NCBI GenBank assembly: GCA_023389155.1
Contig: JAEWEV010000019.1
Coordinates: 62,001-126,000, forward strand
Origin: Pseudomonadota bacterium
Lineage (GTDB): Bacteria > Pseudomonadota > Gammaproteobacteria > Burkholderiales > Burkholderiaceae_B
Length of the DNA stretch: 64,000 nucleotides
Direction of reading: 5' to 3'
Below, in pieces: positions 1 through 8,974 of the stretch; position 1 is the stretch's first letter; every line of letters begins with the position of its first letter. The notes under the pieces were generated by a model. It saw nothing but the letters and a program-made list of their open reading frames with translations, was not told the origin of the DNA and made no database searches. Position numbers and translations under genes: made by a program.

Positions 1-393
1 GTGACCGGGATTGTCAACGGCACGCTCAAGGCAGGAATTTCCGGCATCTCCGAATTCCAGCAATTTGCCAAAGCTGGCCGCGTCAAAATTCTGGGAATCA
101 CCTCTGCAGAACGCATGAAGGGCGTGGATGCGCCAACGTTCAAGGAAGCCGGCTACGATGTTGAACTGGCCAACTGGCGTGGCATTCTTGGATCCGTTGA
201 TATGCCCGAAGACAATTACAAAGTCTGGGTAGACCGCTTTACCAAGCTTAATGACAGCGATGCATGGAAGGAAACCATGGCCACACAGGGCTGGGATCAA
301 TTCTTCCTGGCAGGTCCGGAATTTGGCACGTTCATCAACGAAGAGAGTGAGCGAATCAACACGATCCTGAAGGACGCAGGCCTTGCAAAATAA
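1..393 (+). CDS. tctC: TctC-family periplasmic tricarboxylate receptor, 3' part
   Basis: The C-terminal ~130 residues of a Bug/TctC periplasmic solute receptor, cut by the window edge. The family is normally about 320 residues, so roughly 190 residues including the signal peptide lie outside. The GTG at base 1 only happens to be in frame and is not the true start. What is visible is the second lobe: the GISEF segment followed by RVKILGITSAERM, the usual spot where TctC proteins say the lower lobe 'GKLRALAVT', and a C-terminal helix ending in DAGLAK. It lies directly upstream of TctB and TctA, so it should supply substrate to that membrane complex. Confidence 0.9.
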   Translation: MTGIVNGTLKAGISGISEFQQFAKAGRVKILGITSAERMKGVDAPTFKEAGYDVELANWRGILGSVDMPEDNYKVWVDRFTKLNDSDAWKETMATQGWDQFFLAGPEFGTFINEESERINTILKDAGLAK

Positions 394-919
394 GGATGCG
401 CAATCCCTGACCGACCCGGCACCTGCCTTACCGGCAGAGCCGGGTGCTCAAGCCCGGCCATGGTGGCTGGGGATCGCTGTTATCCTGATGGGCTGTGTCT
501 GTCTTTACGCGGCGAGCGCCCTGCCCGCTACGGCGCAATATGCTGCAATCGGACCGGGAATGTTTGTTTCAGTGGTCGGTGGCGGCCTGCTGCTGCTTGG
601 CATTCTGTTGCTGATTCAGATTGCACGTGGCGAGCGCTTCGAATCCCAGGACACTGAAAATGCCGAGGGCAATCTGCCCATGGACAAACGGGCATTTATC
701 ACGGCGCTTTGCGGAACCATCGTTCCCGCGCTTACCATGGAAACACTTGGCCTTCCCCTTACGGCAATGATCGCATTCACCCTGGTGGCCCGCGCTTTCG
801 GTTCAAAGAAAACCATTACCGACCTGATCACTGGTGCCATCCTGGGTTCCCTGTGCTGGTTTTTCTTTTCGCGCCTGGGCCTTCAGCTCGGCGGATTTCT
901 CCCCCTGGCGGGCTTCTGA
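383..919 (+). CDS. tctB: TctB, small membrane subunit of tripartite tricarboxylate transporter
   Basis: 178-residue small integral membrane protein with four hydrophobic segments (about residues 27-48, 53-77, 105-130 and 145-165), as in TctB. With TctA it forms the membrane part of a TTT (tripartite tricarboxylate) importer in the inner membrane. The first start in frame is TTG at 383, which overlaps the 3' end of the receptor gene by 11 bases and is preceded by an AAGGA-like element near 370. No ATG or GTG lies between it and the first hydrophobic segment, so the rare TTG is my best choice. It abuts tctA (TGA directly followed by ATG), so translation is probably coupled. Confidence 0.85.
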   Translation: MQNKDAQSLTDPAPALPAEPGAQARPWWLGIAVILMGCVCLYAASALPATAQYAAIGPGMFVSVVGGGLLLLGILLLIQIARGERFESQDTENAEGNLPMDKRAFITALCGTIVPALTMETLGLPLTAMIAFTLVARAFGSKKTITDLITGAILGSLCWFFFSRLGLQLGGFLPLAGF

Positions 920-2410
920 ATGGATACCTTCGGTTTACTTCTGCACGGCTTTGATATCGCGTTGCAACCCATGAACCTGTTCTGGGCCCTGGTGGGCTCA
1001 ATACTGGGTACGGCCATTGGGATTCTGCCCGGTATCGGGCCCGCTCTGACGATCGCCCTGCTTCTGCCTGTCACTGTCTCGGTCGGACCGGTATCAGCAT
1101 TTATCATGTTTGCCGGGGTGCTGTATGGTGCCATGTACGGTGGTTCCACCACGTCAATCCTGATCAACACTCCGGGAGAAGCCGGTTCCATGATGACTGC
1201 GCTGGAAGGCAACAAAATGGCGCGCTCCGGACGCGGCGCCGCAGCGCTTGCTACTGCCGCCGTCGGCTCGTTCGTCGCAGGTACGATCGCAACCATTCTG
1301 CTTACCTTTGCCGCCCCCTCCATCGCTGAAATCGCCTTCTTTTTCAAACCGGCAGATTACTTTGCCCTGACCGTTCTGGCCTTCACTTCTGTTGCCGTCG
1401 TCATGGGTACCTCCCGGGTGCGAGGTTTCATCTCACTGTTTATCGGACTGGCATTCGGGGTTATCGGCATCGATAAAATGACCGGACAGCCACGCATGAC
1501 ATTCGGCGCCAGTTCGCTGCTGGACGGCATGGAACTGACCGTTGTACTGGTATCGCTCTTTGCCATCGGCGAAATCATTTATGTCGCCAGTCGCTATCGC
1601 CATCAAAAAGATGACATTCTTCCCATCAAGGGTGGCCTGTGGATGACGAAGGACGACTGGAAGCGTTCATTCATGCCGTGGATGCGCGGTACTGCCATCG
1701 GATTTCCCATGGGTGCGCTGCCCGGCGGCGGGTCCGAAATTCCGACCATGCTCTCTTACACGCTGGAAAAGAAACTCTGCAAGAAGAAAGAAGAATTCGG
1801 TACCGTGGGCGCTATCGAAGGCGTTGCCGGGCCGGAAGCGGCCAATAATGCCGCAGCAGCAGGTGTCCTGGTTCCGCTACTAACCCTGGGACTGCCAACG
1901 TCGGCGACCGCCGCGATACTGCTTGCCGCATTCCAGAATTTCGGATTGCAGCCCGGGCCGTTTCTCTTTACGTCCAACCCCGAACTGATCTGGGGTCTGA
2001 TTGCCTCACTGTATGTGGGCAATGTCATGCTTCTGGTCCTGAATCTGCCGCTGGTCGGCATCTGGGTCAAACTGCTTTTGATTCCCAAGCCCCAGCTCTA
2101 CGCAGGCATTCTGATATTTGCCATGATTGGCATCTGGGGTGTATCAGGATCAACATTCGATCTGGCGTGCATGGTAGCTGTGGGACTCATGGGTTATGTC
2201 ATGCGTGTTTATGACTTCCCGATAGCACCCATTCTGATCGGGCTTATCCTTGGTCCGATGGCCGAGAACCAGCTCCGGACGGCGCTGGCGGCAGCCCAGG
2301 GCAATCCGGCAGTGCTGGTGGAAACGCCCATTTCAATCGTCATCCTGACCGTCTCCGTACTGTTCCTGCTGGTGCCTGTCGTACTAAGGAAGCTGCGCAA
2401 GGCAGCATAG
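920..2410 (+). CDS. tctA: TctA, large membrane subunit of tripartite tricarboxylate transporter
   Basis: 496-residue polytopic protein of the TctA family, full length for the family, with about 11-12 hydrophobic segments. The conserved glycine/proline-rich loop GILPGIGPALTIALLLP is near residues 34-50, and its counterpart GFPMGALPGGGSEIPTMLSY is near residues 255-275. These re-entrant motifs are the hallmark of TctA. The protein is the transport channel that takes solute from the TctC receptor, probably driven by an ion gradient. It is the last gene of the tctCBA operon. The substrate class is di/tricarboxylate by family knowledge only. Confidence 0.95.
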   Translation: MDTFGLLLHGFDIALQPMNLFWALVGSILGTAIGILPGIGPALTIALLLPVTVSVGPVSAFIMFAGVLYGAMYGGSTTSILINTPGEAGSMMTALEGNKMARSGRGAAALATAAVGSFVAGTIATILLTFAAPSIAEIAFFFKPADYFALTVLAFTSVAVVMGTSRVRGFISLFIGLAFGVIGIDKMTGQPRMTFGASSLLDGMELTVVLVSLFAIGEIIYVASRYRHQKDDILPIKGGLWMTKDDWKRSFMPWMRGTAIGFPMGALPGGGSEIPTMLSYTLEKKLCKKKEEFGTVGAIEGVAGPEAANNAAAAGVLVPLLTLGLPTSATAAILLAAFQNFGLQPGPFLFTSNPELIWGLIASLYVGNVMLLVLNLPLVGIWVKLLLIPKPQLYAGILIFAMIGIWGVSGSTFDLACMVAVGLMGYVMRVYDFPIAPILIGLILGPMAENQLRTALAAAQGNPAVLVETPISIVILTVSVLFLLVPVVLRKLRKAA

Positions 2411-2418
2411 ACAGCAGG

Positions 2419-2452
2419 TGGTTTGCCAGCGATACCCTCGTCTGGCAAACCA
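2419..2452 (+). terminator. Stem-loop after tctA
   Basis: Perfect 11-bp inverted repeat TGGTTTGCCAG (2419-2429) and CTGGCAAACCA (2442-2452) around a 12-base loop, nine bases after the tctA stop. No run of T follows, so it may be a transcript-stabilising or weak (Rho-assisted) terminator rather than a classical intrinsic one. Confidence 0.5.
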
Positions 2453-2560
2453 ATGGCCCTGGTACTGCCAGAGCACGCACCGTAATCCTGTGGATCTCTG
2501 TCAATATCGGCAGTTTTCAGTCTGCATCAGAAGGGTTTTTATTTGAACCGGGGTAATGAA

Positions 2561-2626
2561 GCCTGATCGGCTTTCCTCACAAAATCGATCCGGCCCGGAC
2601 CCGCTCAGACCGGGCTTCGATCAGGC
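2561..2626. repeat. Nested inverted repeats between tctA and the LysR gene
   Basis: Outer arms GCCTGATC (2561-2568) and GATCAGGC (2619-2626) enclose an inner pair GCCCGG (2593-2598) and CCGGGC (2610-2615). The element sits in the convergent gap between tctA (+) and the LysR gene (-, ending 2659). It could serve as a two-way terminator, but there is no clear T tract on either side. Confidence 0.35.
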
Positions 2627-2658
2627 AAATCAAAGCGCGATAATTTGCATCAAGTGCG

Positions 2659-3537
2659 TTAAAGTGATTCGTGATCGCCAAACATGGCACGCACAATATG
2701 CTGATGCTTTGCAGTAAACAACGCGACCAGATCAAGATCAGGCAATGCACCATCTGCTACATCGCAAAACCGTACCCCTTCAAAACCAATAGACCGGATC
2801 CAGTTCGGTAACAAGCCCACTCCCAGGCCGGCCGCAACACAGGCCAGAACTGTCAGCGTTCTGTTCGCATACTGATTGACCCTGACCTGCAGGCCCAGAT
2901 CGGTAAACGCATTGATAATATCGGTGTGCAGCACCGGTAGCTGCGCCGCCGGATACAGCACCAGCCCGTGCCGGGCAATTTCTTCCAGGGTGATGCTGTT
3001 CTTCCTGAATGTGTCGGTGTTTTCGGGAATTGCCGCGATCAGTTTTTCGCGACACACCGTAAGCTGATGGACACGCCCCTCCAGGTTGACGGGTGAATGC
3101 ACAAGTGCAATATCCAGTTTGCCTTCATGAATTTGCCGGACCTGTTCTTCGTTACTCAGTTCCAAAAGTGATATATGGAGCTGCGGTGCGGCTTCCTTCA
3201 ACTTGCGCAATGCCGTGGGCAGAATATTGAACAAGGCGGATGACACAATACCAATATTCAGGTTACCGCTAAAGCCGGATTTAGCAATCTTCACCTTGGC
3301 GTATATCTGATCAAAGTAGAAACTGCCTTTCTTCAGATCGTCATAAATAAGATGCGCTGCATCCGTTGGTGCGGCCCCGCGCCTTGATCGGACAAAAAGC
3401 GCCACGCCAAGCTTCTTTTCCAGTCTGGCAATCGACTGGCTCAGCGCCGGCTGTGCCATTCCAAGGTGGTCGGCAGACTGACTGATTGAGCCGCTTTCGT
3501 ACACCGAGAGAAAATATCGGATTTGGCTGATTTCCAT
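2659..3537 (-). CDS. LysR-family transcriptional regulator
   Basis: LysR regulator of about 292 residues from the ATG at 3537. An upstream in-frame TTG at 3579 would add 14 residues, but MEISQIRYFLSVYE is the usual family start. The winged helix-turn-helix occupies residues 1-60 (GSISQSADHLGMAQPALSQSIARLEKKLG), followed by a two-lobed effector domain of substrate-binding-protein fold. It is transcribed away from the amidohydrolase/Bug gene pair at 3627, with only about 90 bases between them. That is the standard arrangement for a LysR activator controlling the neighbouring divergent operon. The effector is unknown. Confidence 0.9.
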   Translation of the reverse strand: MEISQIRYFLSVYESGSISQSADHLGMAQPALSQSIARLEKKLGVALFVRSRRGAAPTDAAHLIYDDLKKGSFYFDQIYAKVKIAKSGFSGNLNIGIVSSALFNILPTALRKLKEAAPQLHISLLELSNEEQVRQIHEGKLDIALVHSPVNLEGRVHQLTVCREKLIAAIPENTDTFRKNSITLEEIARHGLVLYPAAQLPVLHTDIINAFTDLGLQVRVNQYANRTLTVLACVAAGLGVGLLPNWIRSIGFEGVRFCDVADGALPDLDLVALFTAKHQHIVRAMFGDHESL

Positions 3538-3626
3538 ATCACTATGCAATGAATAATTATCATAAACATAATATATCAATATATCTCAGTTCTCTAGAAT
3601 ATCGATGACAAATACCGGAAATAAAC

Positions 3627-4466
3627 ATGCCACAAGCCATCATTGACAGTCATGCCCATGTTTTCGTCAGAGACCTTCCTCTGGCTTCTGCACGCCGTTA
3701 TGCACCCGACTATGACGCCACGCTGGAACAATATCTTGCATTGCTCGATGAATATGACATCCGACATGGGGTGCTCGTTCAGCCCAGTTTTCTTGGCACG
3801 AACAACGAGTATCTGCTGCAGGCCCTGTCTGAGGCAAAGGGACGATGTGTGGGCGTCGCTGTCGTCGATCCAGGATGCGGATCCGACTATCTGGTCACAC
3901 TGCGTGACCAGTACGTCAGAGGCGTTCGTCTGAATCTTTTCGGAGCACAGGATATCAATTTGCGCCAGACGTGCTGGCAGCAATTATTTTCACGGGTCAA
4001 AGCCCTGGATATGCATGTCGAGCTGCACGCACCAATAGCAACGCTGGCAAATTACATACCAGCAATCATCGAGCACGAAGTAGATCTGGTCATAGACCAT
4101 TTCGGCCGCCCCACACTGGACAACGCGCGCACACCACAAGCCACGCTCAACACAGAACAGTTCAACTACCTTCTGTCCCTGAGCGATAGCCGCGGGGTGT
4201 TCATCAAGGTCTCTGCGATTTACCGCATTTTCAGCCAGGCACAGCCCGATACGCTAACAGCGCTCATCTCATTGTTTATGAACACTTTTACTTCTGAAAG
4301 ACTCATGTGGGGAAGCGACTGGCCACACACACAGCATGAGACCCGCCACCAGTTTGGCGACAGTATCGGCTGGGCTCGGGAATACATTGAAGACCCCGCC
4401 GACAGGCAAAATATTTTCTTCAGCACCGCAGCATCCTTCTATAAAATTCAGGGAGATAACAAATGA
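3627..4466 (+). CDS. Amidohydrolase (COG3618 lactonase type)
   Basis: 279-residue TIM-barrel metal-dependent hydrolase of the amidohydrolase-2 group that includes 2-pyrone-4,6-dicarboxylate lactonase (LigI), 4-sulfomuconolactonase and sugar lactonases. Visible metal/active-site signatures are DSHAHVF at residues 7-13 (HxH at the end of strand 1), VIDHFGRP near 155, and the C-terminal aspartate in MWGSDWPH near 230. The stop overlaps the start of the following Bug receptor by four bases (ATGA), so the two form an operon: a carboxylate receptor together with a hydrolase that would open a lactone or amide of the imported acid. The substrate is inferred only as an acidic lactone. Confidence 0.85.
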   Translation: MPQAIIDSHAHVFVRDLPLASARRYAPDYDATLEQYLALLDEYDIRHGVLVQPSFLGTNNEYLLQALSEAKGRCVGVAVVDPGCGSDYLVTLRDQYVRGVRLNLFGAQDINLRQTCWQQLFSRVKALDMHVELHAPIATLANYIPAIIEHEVDLVIDHFGRPTLDNARTPQATLNTEQFNYLLSLSDSRGVFIKVSAIYRIFSQAQPDTLTALISLFMNTFTSERLMWGSDWPHTQHETRHQFGDSIGWAREYIEDPADRQNIFFSTAASFYKIQGDNK

Positions 4467-5422
4467 AATTATTCGTCAAATCACTGACAGCAGTCGTGCT
4501 GTCTCTGAACATCGCCGGACACGCCAGCGCGGCATACCCCGACAAACCCGTGACCATGGTTGTCACCTACCCGCCTGGCGGCACGGTGGATGCCGTTGCC
4601 CGGCTTATCGGCCCGAAACTCAGTGAGGCTCTGGGTCAGACTGTCGTCATTGAAAACAAGGGTGGCGCCGGAGGAATGATCGGCGGATCCTACGTTGCCC
4701 GGGCCAAACCGGATGGCTACACACTGATGCTTGACGCATCCAATTTTGCGCAGAATTTCGCGTTACGCCAGAAGATGCCATTCAAGATCGATGATTTTGC
4801 GCCCGTCTCATTGTTACTCAAGGTGCCTAACGTCCTGGTTGTCAATCCACAAACGGAATATAAGAGCGTGGCCGACGTGATCAAGGCAGGACAGGCAGAC
4901 ACCCCCGCCCACTTTGCATCTGCGGGACCCGGTTCGGCGCAGCATCTGGCGGGTGAACTGTTCAACCTGAAGGCAGGCACCCATCTTTCCCATGTCGCCT
5001 ACAAGGGAGGTGGCCCGGCAATGACAGACGTCATGGGCGGACAGGTACCCATCATGTTTGCCAGTCTGGGATCATCCTGGCCGCATATCAAGGCAGGCAA
5101 ACTCAGGGCGCTGGCCAGTGGCGGCGACTCGCCATCGCCCCTGCTTCCGAATCTCCCTACACTGAAAGAAAGTGGTGTTCCCGAATTTTCCTCCTACGAG
5201 TGGAACGCTGTATTTGCCCCAAAAGGAACACCATCGCAAGTGCTGGAAGTGCTAACGGCCGCATTCACAAAAGTCATGAAAGATCCGGAAGTAGCCAGCC
5301 GTCTGGAGGCGCTGGGGGCCGATATTGAAGCCTCCTCGCCTGATGCGCTGCGTGCCTTTGTTGAAGAGGAAGAGAAAAAATGGCGTGCCGTCGCTACGCA
5401 GGCCAATATTAAACTGGACTGA
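4463..5422 (+). CDS. Bug/TctC-family periplasmic receptor
   Basis: 319-residue TctC-type receptor with a Sec signal peptide (about residues 1-24, ending GHASA before AYPDKP). It carries family landmarks YPPGGTVDAVARLI, ENKGGAGGMIGG, AKPDGYTLM and HVAYKGGGPAMTDVMGGQV. A strong ribosome site (GGGAGATAACAA) precedes the ATG, which overlaps the amidohydrolase stop. No TctA or TctB gene accompanies it, so it must use a membrane pair encoded elsewhere (perhaps the one at 383-2410) or act as a sensor. The usual ligands are carboxylates. Confidence 0.93.
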   Translation: MKLFVKSLTAVVLSLNIAGHASAAYPDKPVTMVVTYPPGGTVDAVARLIGPKLSEALGQTVVIENKGGAGGMIGGSYVARAKPDGYTLMLDASNFAQNFALRQKMPFKIDDFAPVSLLLKVPNVLVVNPQTEYKSVADVIKAGQADTPAHFASAGPGSAQHLAGELFNLKAGTHLSHVAYKGGGPAMTDVMGGQVPIMFASLGSSWPHIKAGKLRALASGGDSPSPLLPNLPTLKESGVPEFSSYEWNAVFAPKGTPSQVLEVLTAAFTKVMKDPEVASRLEALGADIEASSPDALRAFVEEEEKKWRAVATQANIKLD

Positions 5423-5450
5423 AGCGTCAGCGTCGGACCATCCCTATTAC

Positions 5451-5478
5451 GACGACCATTCAGGTTACGGTGGTCGTC
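5451..5478 (+). terminator. Putative terminator hairpin after Bug gene
   Basis: Inverted repeat GACGACCA (5451-5458) and TGGTCGTC (5471-5478) with a 12-base loop, 29 bases after the Bug stop. ATTTCG follows, which is a poor T tract, so this is only a weak terminator candidate. Confidence 0.4.
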
Positions 5479-5704
5479 ATTTCGCGATGGCCTTCCTGAT
5501 ATCGTGTTCACGCAATGCATATGACCACGTTCGGGCCATTGCTGCTTTGAAGAAATCCTGCCACGAACGTGATACCGCATCTGCGTCCATCCCAATACGC
5601 AAAAGGAGGCGCCGCGAACGCCGATTGAGGGCGCATAATCAATAAAAAACGAACAAAATACGGTGACGGGACTACGCGTAAACGGTACCCTTTGTCCGTC
5701 AATC

Positions 5705-5742
5705 TAGGTATTGTCCCTAATGGATTAGGTACTGACCCTATT
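5705..5742. promoter_or_regulatory. Tandem direct repeat upstream of LysR gene
   Basis: Two copies of TAGGTAyTGwCCCTAwT (5705-5721 and 5726-5742), matching at 14 of 17 positions and spaced exactly 21 bases apart. That spacing is two turns of the helix, so both copies face the same side. They lie 88-125 bases before the LysR start and are a plausible autoregulatory binding site. Confidence 0.5.
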
Positions 5743-5829
5743 ACGACGCACTGCGCTTACACTAATACTCGCATTCCCTTATCGTCGTCATCTCCGATTA
5801 ATCTCGTTTTTTATTCCTGAAAAAAGGCA

Positions 5830-6738
5830 ATGACACTCCGACAACTAGAAGCGTTCCGCGCCCTTATGATCAGCCGTACAGTAACCAAGGCAGCCGAGTT
5901 TCTGTCCATTTCGCAGCCGGCTACCACCCGGCTGATTTCCGACCTGGAGGCCTCTGTCGGTTTTTGCCTGTTCGAGCGTCGTCAGGGCCGACTGTTTCCC
6001 ACCCATGAAGCAGAGGAACTCTACAGGGAAGTCGAGCGCAGCCTGATCGGGGTCCAGGAAATTGCCTATGCAGCCAGTCAAATTCAGAAGGCCCAGAAAG
6101 GACAGTTTCATATTGCTGCAGCGCCCTGTCTGTCCGCCAGCGCCCTGCCGTTTTTGCTGCACAGTTTCATGCAATCCCATACCGATTTATCGGTGAAACT
6201 GACTACCCACGCATCAATCACCATTATGGACATGGTGCAGAATGCCAAATGTGATCTGGGCATGGTCATTCTTTCCAGCGAGTACCCCAGCCCTCTGGGC
6301 GAGCACCTGTTTTCGCTTGATTCCAAGATTGCCATTCCGAAAAATCATCCGCTGGCCGAGAAAAGCGAAATACACGTCACGGATCTTCAGGGTCAAACTA
6401 TGATTATGGGATCCCATGATATGGATGCCCGCCATGCCTTCGGCCTGGTGCTGGTTTCGCATGGCGTCAAAATATTTTCAAGCATCGACACCAATACTTC
6501 ACAATCCATGTGCGCCTTCGTGGAATCGGGAAGCTGCCTGGCCATCGTCGATCCCATTACTGTGATTACCTATCCCGGAAACAACATCGTATTCAGAAAT
6601 TTTTCACCGCGACTCATGGTCCACTTCAGTGCACTCTATCGTGCAGACAAACCGGCATTGGGCGTACTCAAGGATTTTGTGCACTACGTCAAAACACGTG
6701 TGACCATGACAATCGCACAAAACGGCAAACTGCGCTAA
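5830..6738 (+). CDS. LysR-family transcriptional regulator (OccR/NocR-like)
   Basis: 302-residue LysR protein with its DNA-binding helix-turn-helix at residues 1-60 (TVTKAAEFLSISQPATTRLISDLEASVG) and an effector-binding C-terminal domain. The N-terminal wording MTLRQLEAFRALMISRTVTKAAE resembles regulators of opine and arginine-type catabolism (OccR/NocR/ArgP group). It is followed 122 bases later by the ABC importer and flavin dehydrogenase operon on the same strand, which it probably activates. The opine connection is inference from family resemblance and context. Confidence 0.88.
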   Translation: MTLRQLEAFRALMISRTVTKAAEFLSISQPATTRLISDLEASVGFCLFERRQGRLFPTHEAEELYREVERSLIGVQEIAYAASQIQKAQKGQFHIAAAPCLSASALPFLLHSFMQSHTDLSVKLTTHASITIMDMVQNAKCDLGMVILSSEYPSPLGEHLFSLDSKIAIPKNHPLAEKSEIHVTDLQGQTMIMGSHDMDARHAFGLVLVSHGVKIFSSIDTNTSQSMCAFVESGSCLAIVDPITVITYPGNNIVFRNFSPRLMVHFSALYRADKPALGVLKDFVHYVKTRVTMTIAQNGKLR

Positions 6739-6863
6739 GGTGGCGAACAGGGACAATTCATCTATAACACCATATTATGGACGGGCGAAAAAAAAGCATT
6801 TTACATCGTGCGCTGTGTTCTCTATCGTTACCTTAAGTTGTTCCCACCACCACGGAGAAAATG

Positions 6864-7901
6864 ATGAAACGCAAGCTAATAACGATAGTCATCGCCGGCT
6901 TACTGGGTCCGGCAACATCGATGGTACATGCTCAGACTCCCACGCTGTATCTGGGCTCTTATGGCGGTTCAACACAGAAAGCCTTTGAAGAAGAGATCAT
7001 TCCATCCTTCGAAAAGGCCAACAACGTGAAAGTCGTTTACGTTCCGGGCAACTCGACTGACACCCTGGGCAAATTGCAGGCGCAGAAAAGCAATCCTGAA
7101 CTGGATGTGGTGATGCTTGATGATGGTCCCATGTATCAGGCAATCCAGTTTGGCTTCTGTGACAAGATTGATAAAAGCGCGGAGGTGTACAACGACCTCT
7201 ACCCGATAGCGGATCTTGGCCCCAACGCGCTTGGCGTCGGACTGGTGGCAACGGGTCTGTTTTACAACGAGGAGGCATTCAAAGAAGAAGGTCTCACTCC
7301 TCCCACATCGTGGCTTGACCTGGAAAATCCAGAATACAAACAGCGGCTTGTTATTCCCCCGTTGAACAATACATATGGTCTTCATACCCTGATCAAGTTT
7401 GCCAAGCTCAACGGCGGTGATGAAAAAAATCCGGATCCGGGTTTCGATGCCATTATCAAAAAGGTCAATCCCAACGTTCTGGCGTGGGAGCCCTCCCCCG
7501 GCGGCATGACATCATTATTTCAGAATAACGAGGCCATCATTGGGGTCTGGGGTAATGGTCGTGTGGAAAGCCTCAAATCTACCGGCTTTCCGGTCAAGTT
7601 CGTTTATCCCAAAGAAGGCGCAATGGCATTGCTGACCGCGGCCTGCCCCGTCGTCAAAAGTGATGTCGCCGATCTGGCACAAAAGCTGGTGCAGTATCTG
7701 GTCACACCTGAAATTCAGGCCGTATTCGCACGCACGCAAAGTTGGGGCCCCGTCAACAAAACCGTCAAGCTCGAAGGTGACGAAGCCAATCGTGTCGTGT
7801 TCGGTGACGCGGTTGATAAACTGGAAAAAACTGACTGGGATACCGTCAATGCGGTACGCGCACAATGGAATGATCGCTGGAACCGGACCGTGGAGCGGTA
7901 A
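6864..7901 (+). CDS. ABC transporter substrate-binding protein (PotD/polyamine-opine type)
   Basis: Periplasmic solute-binding protein of family 1 (spermidine/putrescine type), about 345 residues, with a Sec signal peptide ending VHAQ near residue 25 and the family motif YLGSYGGSTQKAFEEEIIPSFEK just after. Two ATGs are adjacent; the second (6864) is six bases from GGAG and is preferred over 6861. It is the first gene of an importer operon in which the ATPase starts immediately after its stop. The ligand is probably a cationic amine, opine or betaine-like compound because the operon continues with amine oxidases. Confidence 0.9.
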   Translation: MKRKLITIVIAGLLGPATSMVHAQTPTLYLGSYGGSTQKAFEEEIIPSFEKANNVKVVYVPGNSTDTLGKLQAQKSNPELDVVMLDDGPMYQAIQFGFCDKIDKSAEVYNDLYPIADLGPNALGVGLVATGLFYNEEAFKEEGLTPPTSWLDLENPEYKQRLVIPPLNNTYGLHTLIKFAKLNGGDEKNPDPGFDAIIKKVNPNVLAWEPSPGGMTSLFQNNEAIIGVWGNGRVESLKSTGFPVKFVYPKEGAMALLTAACPVVKSDVADLAQKLVQYLVTPEIQAVFARTQSWGPVNKTVKLEGDEANRVVFGDAVDKLEKTDWDTVNAVRAQWNDRWNRTVER

Positions 7902-8960
7902 ATGAGCTTTCTTTCAGTCAGGGGCCTGGGCAAGGACTACGGCTCTGCTCAGGTCGTCAAATCCATGAGTCTGGAAATTGAAAAAGGCGAGTTTGTTTCT
8001 CTGCTGGGGCCCTCGGGTTGCGGCAAGACCACGACCTTGCAAATGATTGCCGGGTTCACCGAACCCTCTCGTGGCCAGGTGATACTTGACGGCAAGGATC
8101 TGACCGATATGCCACCTGAAAACCGGGATATCGGCGTCGTGTTCCAAAGCTATGCGCTGTTTCCGCACATGACCGTCAATGACAACATCAGCTTCGGCCT
8201 GGAAATGCGCAAGATGTCCAAAGCAGATCGCCAGACACGAATCGCTGATGTACTTGATATGGTCAGTCTGTCGGGTATGGGAGACCGTTACCCTGCGCAG
8301 CTCTCGGGTGGTCAACGTCAGCGCGTTGCGATAGCCCGCTCGCTGGCGATCCGTCCCAGATTGCTGCTGCTTGACGAACCCATGTCGAACCTGGATGCCA
8401 AACTGCGCGAGAACATGCACATCGAATTGCGCCGGATTCAGCGCAAGCTGGGTATCACCACGATTCTGGTCACCCATGACCAGACGGAAGCCATGACAAT
8501 GAGCGACCGGATTGCGCTAATGAATGACGGCTGTATTCAGCAGCTGGCGCCACCGCTTGAGGTATATCACAATCCTAATACGCTGTTTGTTTCCAGTTTT
8601 CTGGGGCGAGCCAATGTTTTTGAAGGTGACATTACTCAATCGGTGGAAACGGGCTATGCGGTCCGCAGTCACGGACTCAATTTTGCAGTCTGTCTGCCGG
8701 ATAATCACCCTTTCCGGGCTGGCCCGGCAAATATCATGATTCGGCCGGAAAACGTCAACATCGTTGAGACACAGGAAGATGGCAAGCTTGCGGGAACCCT
8801 GGCAGAAGCGGTATTCCTGGGTTCCCACTGGCTTTGCGAAGTTGAGACACCACTGGGGCTGTGGTTCGTTTCCACGAAGTCGTTAACGGCGAAACCCGGA
8901 GCACAGGTCATGCTTGACTGGCACAACCGTGATCTGCGCATTATTGCAGAGCAACAATAG
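7902..8960 (+). CDS. ABC transporter ATP-binding protein (PotA type)
   Basis: 352-residue ATPase subunit of an importer. It has Walker A GPSGCGKTT near residue 37, Q-loop VVFQSYALFPHMTV, signature LSGGQRQRVAIARSLA near 135, Walker B LLLLDEPMSNLDAK, and H-loop VTHDQTEA. A C-terminal TOBE-type domain (about 235-350) is typical of polyamine, maltose and iron ATPases. The ATG follows the TAA of the binding-protein gene with no spacer. It powers the two permeases encoded just downstream. Confidence 0.95.
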   Translation: MSFLSVRGLGKDYGSAQVVKSMSLEIEKGEFVSLLGPSGCGKTTTLQMIAGFTEPSRGQVILDGKDLTDMPPENRDIGVVFQSYALFPHMTVNDNISFGLEMRKMSKADRQTRIADVLDMVSLSGMGDRYPAQLSGGQRQRVAIARSLAIRPRLLLLDEPMSNLDAKLRENMHIELRRIQRKLGITTILVTHDQTEAMTMSDRIALMNDGCIQQLAPPLEVYHNPNTLFVSSFLGRANVFEGDITQSVETGYAVRSHGLNFAVCLPDNHPFRAGPANIMIRPENVNIVETQEDGKLAGTLAEAVFLGSHWLCEVETPLGLWFVSTKSLTAKPGAQVMLDWHNRDLRIIAEQQ

Positions 8961-8974
8961 AACAGGTGATCTCC

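Larger units (their letters stand above)
5423..5829. other. Intergenic region before the LysR gene at 5830
   Basis: A 407-base stretch in which I find no convincing gene; the open frames present run on from out-of-frame readings of the Bug gene. It holds a hairpin at 5451-5478 and a pair of 17-base direct repeats at 5705-5742, both listed separately. The 3' half should carry the LysR promoter. Confidence 0.6.

Noticed and set aside
3594..3983. 129-codon open frame antisense to the amidohydrolase gene
   Set aside because: Lies wholly within a well-supported gene and its protein shows no family features.
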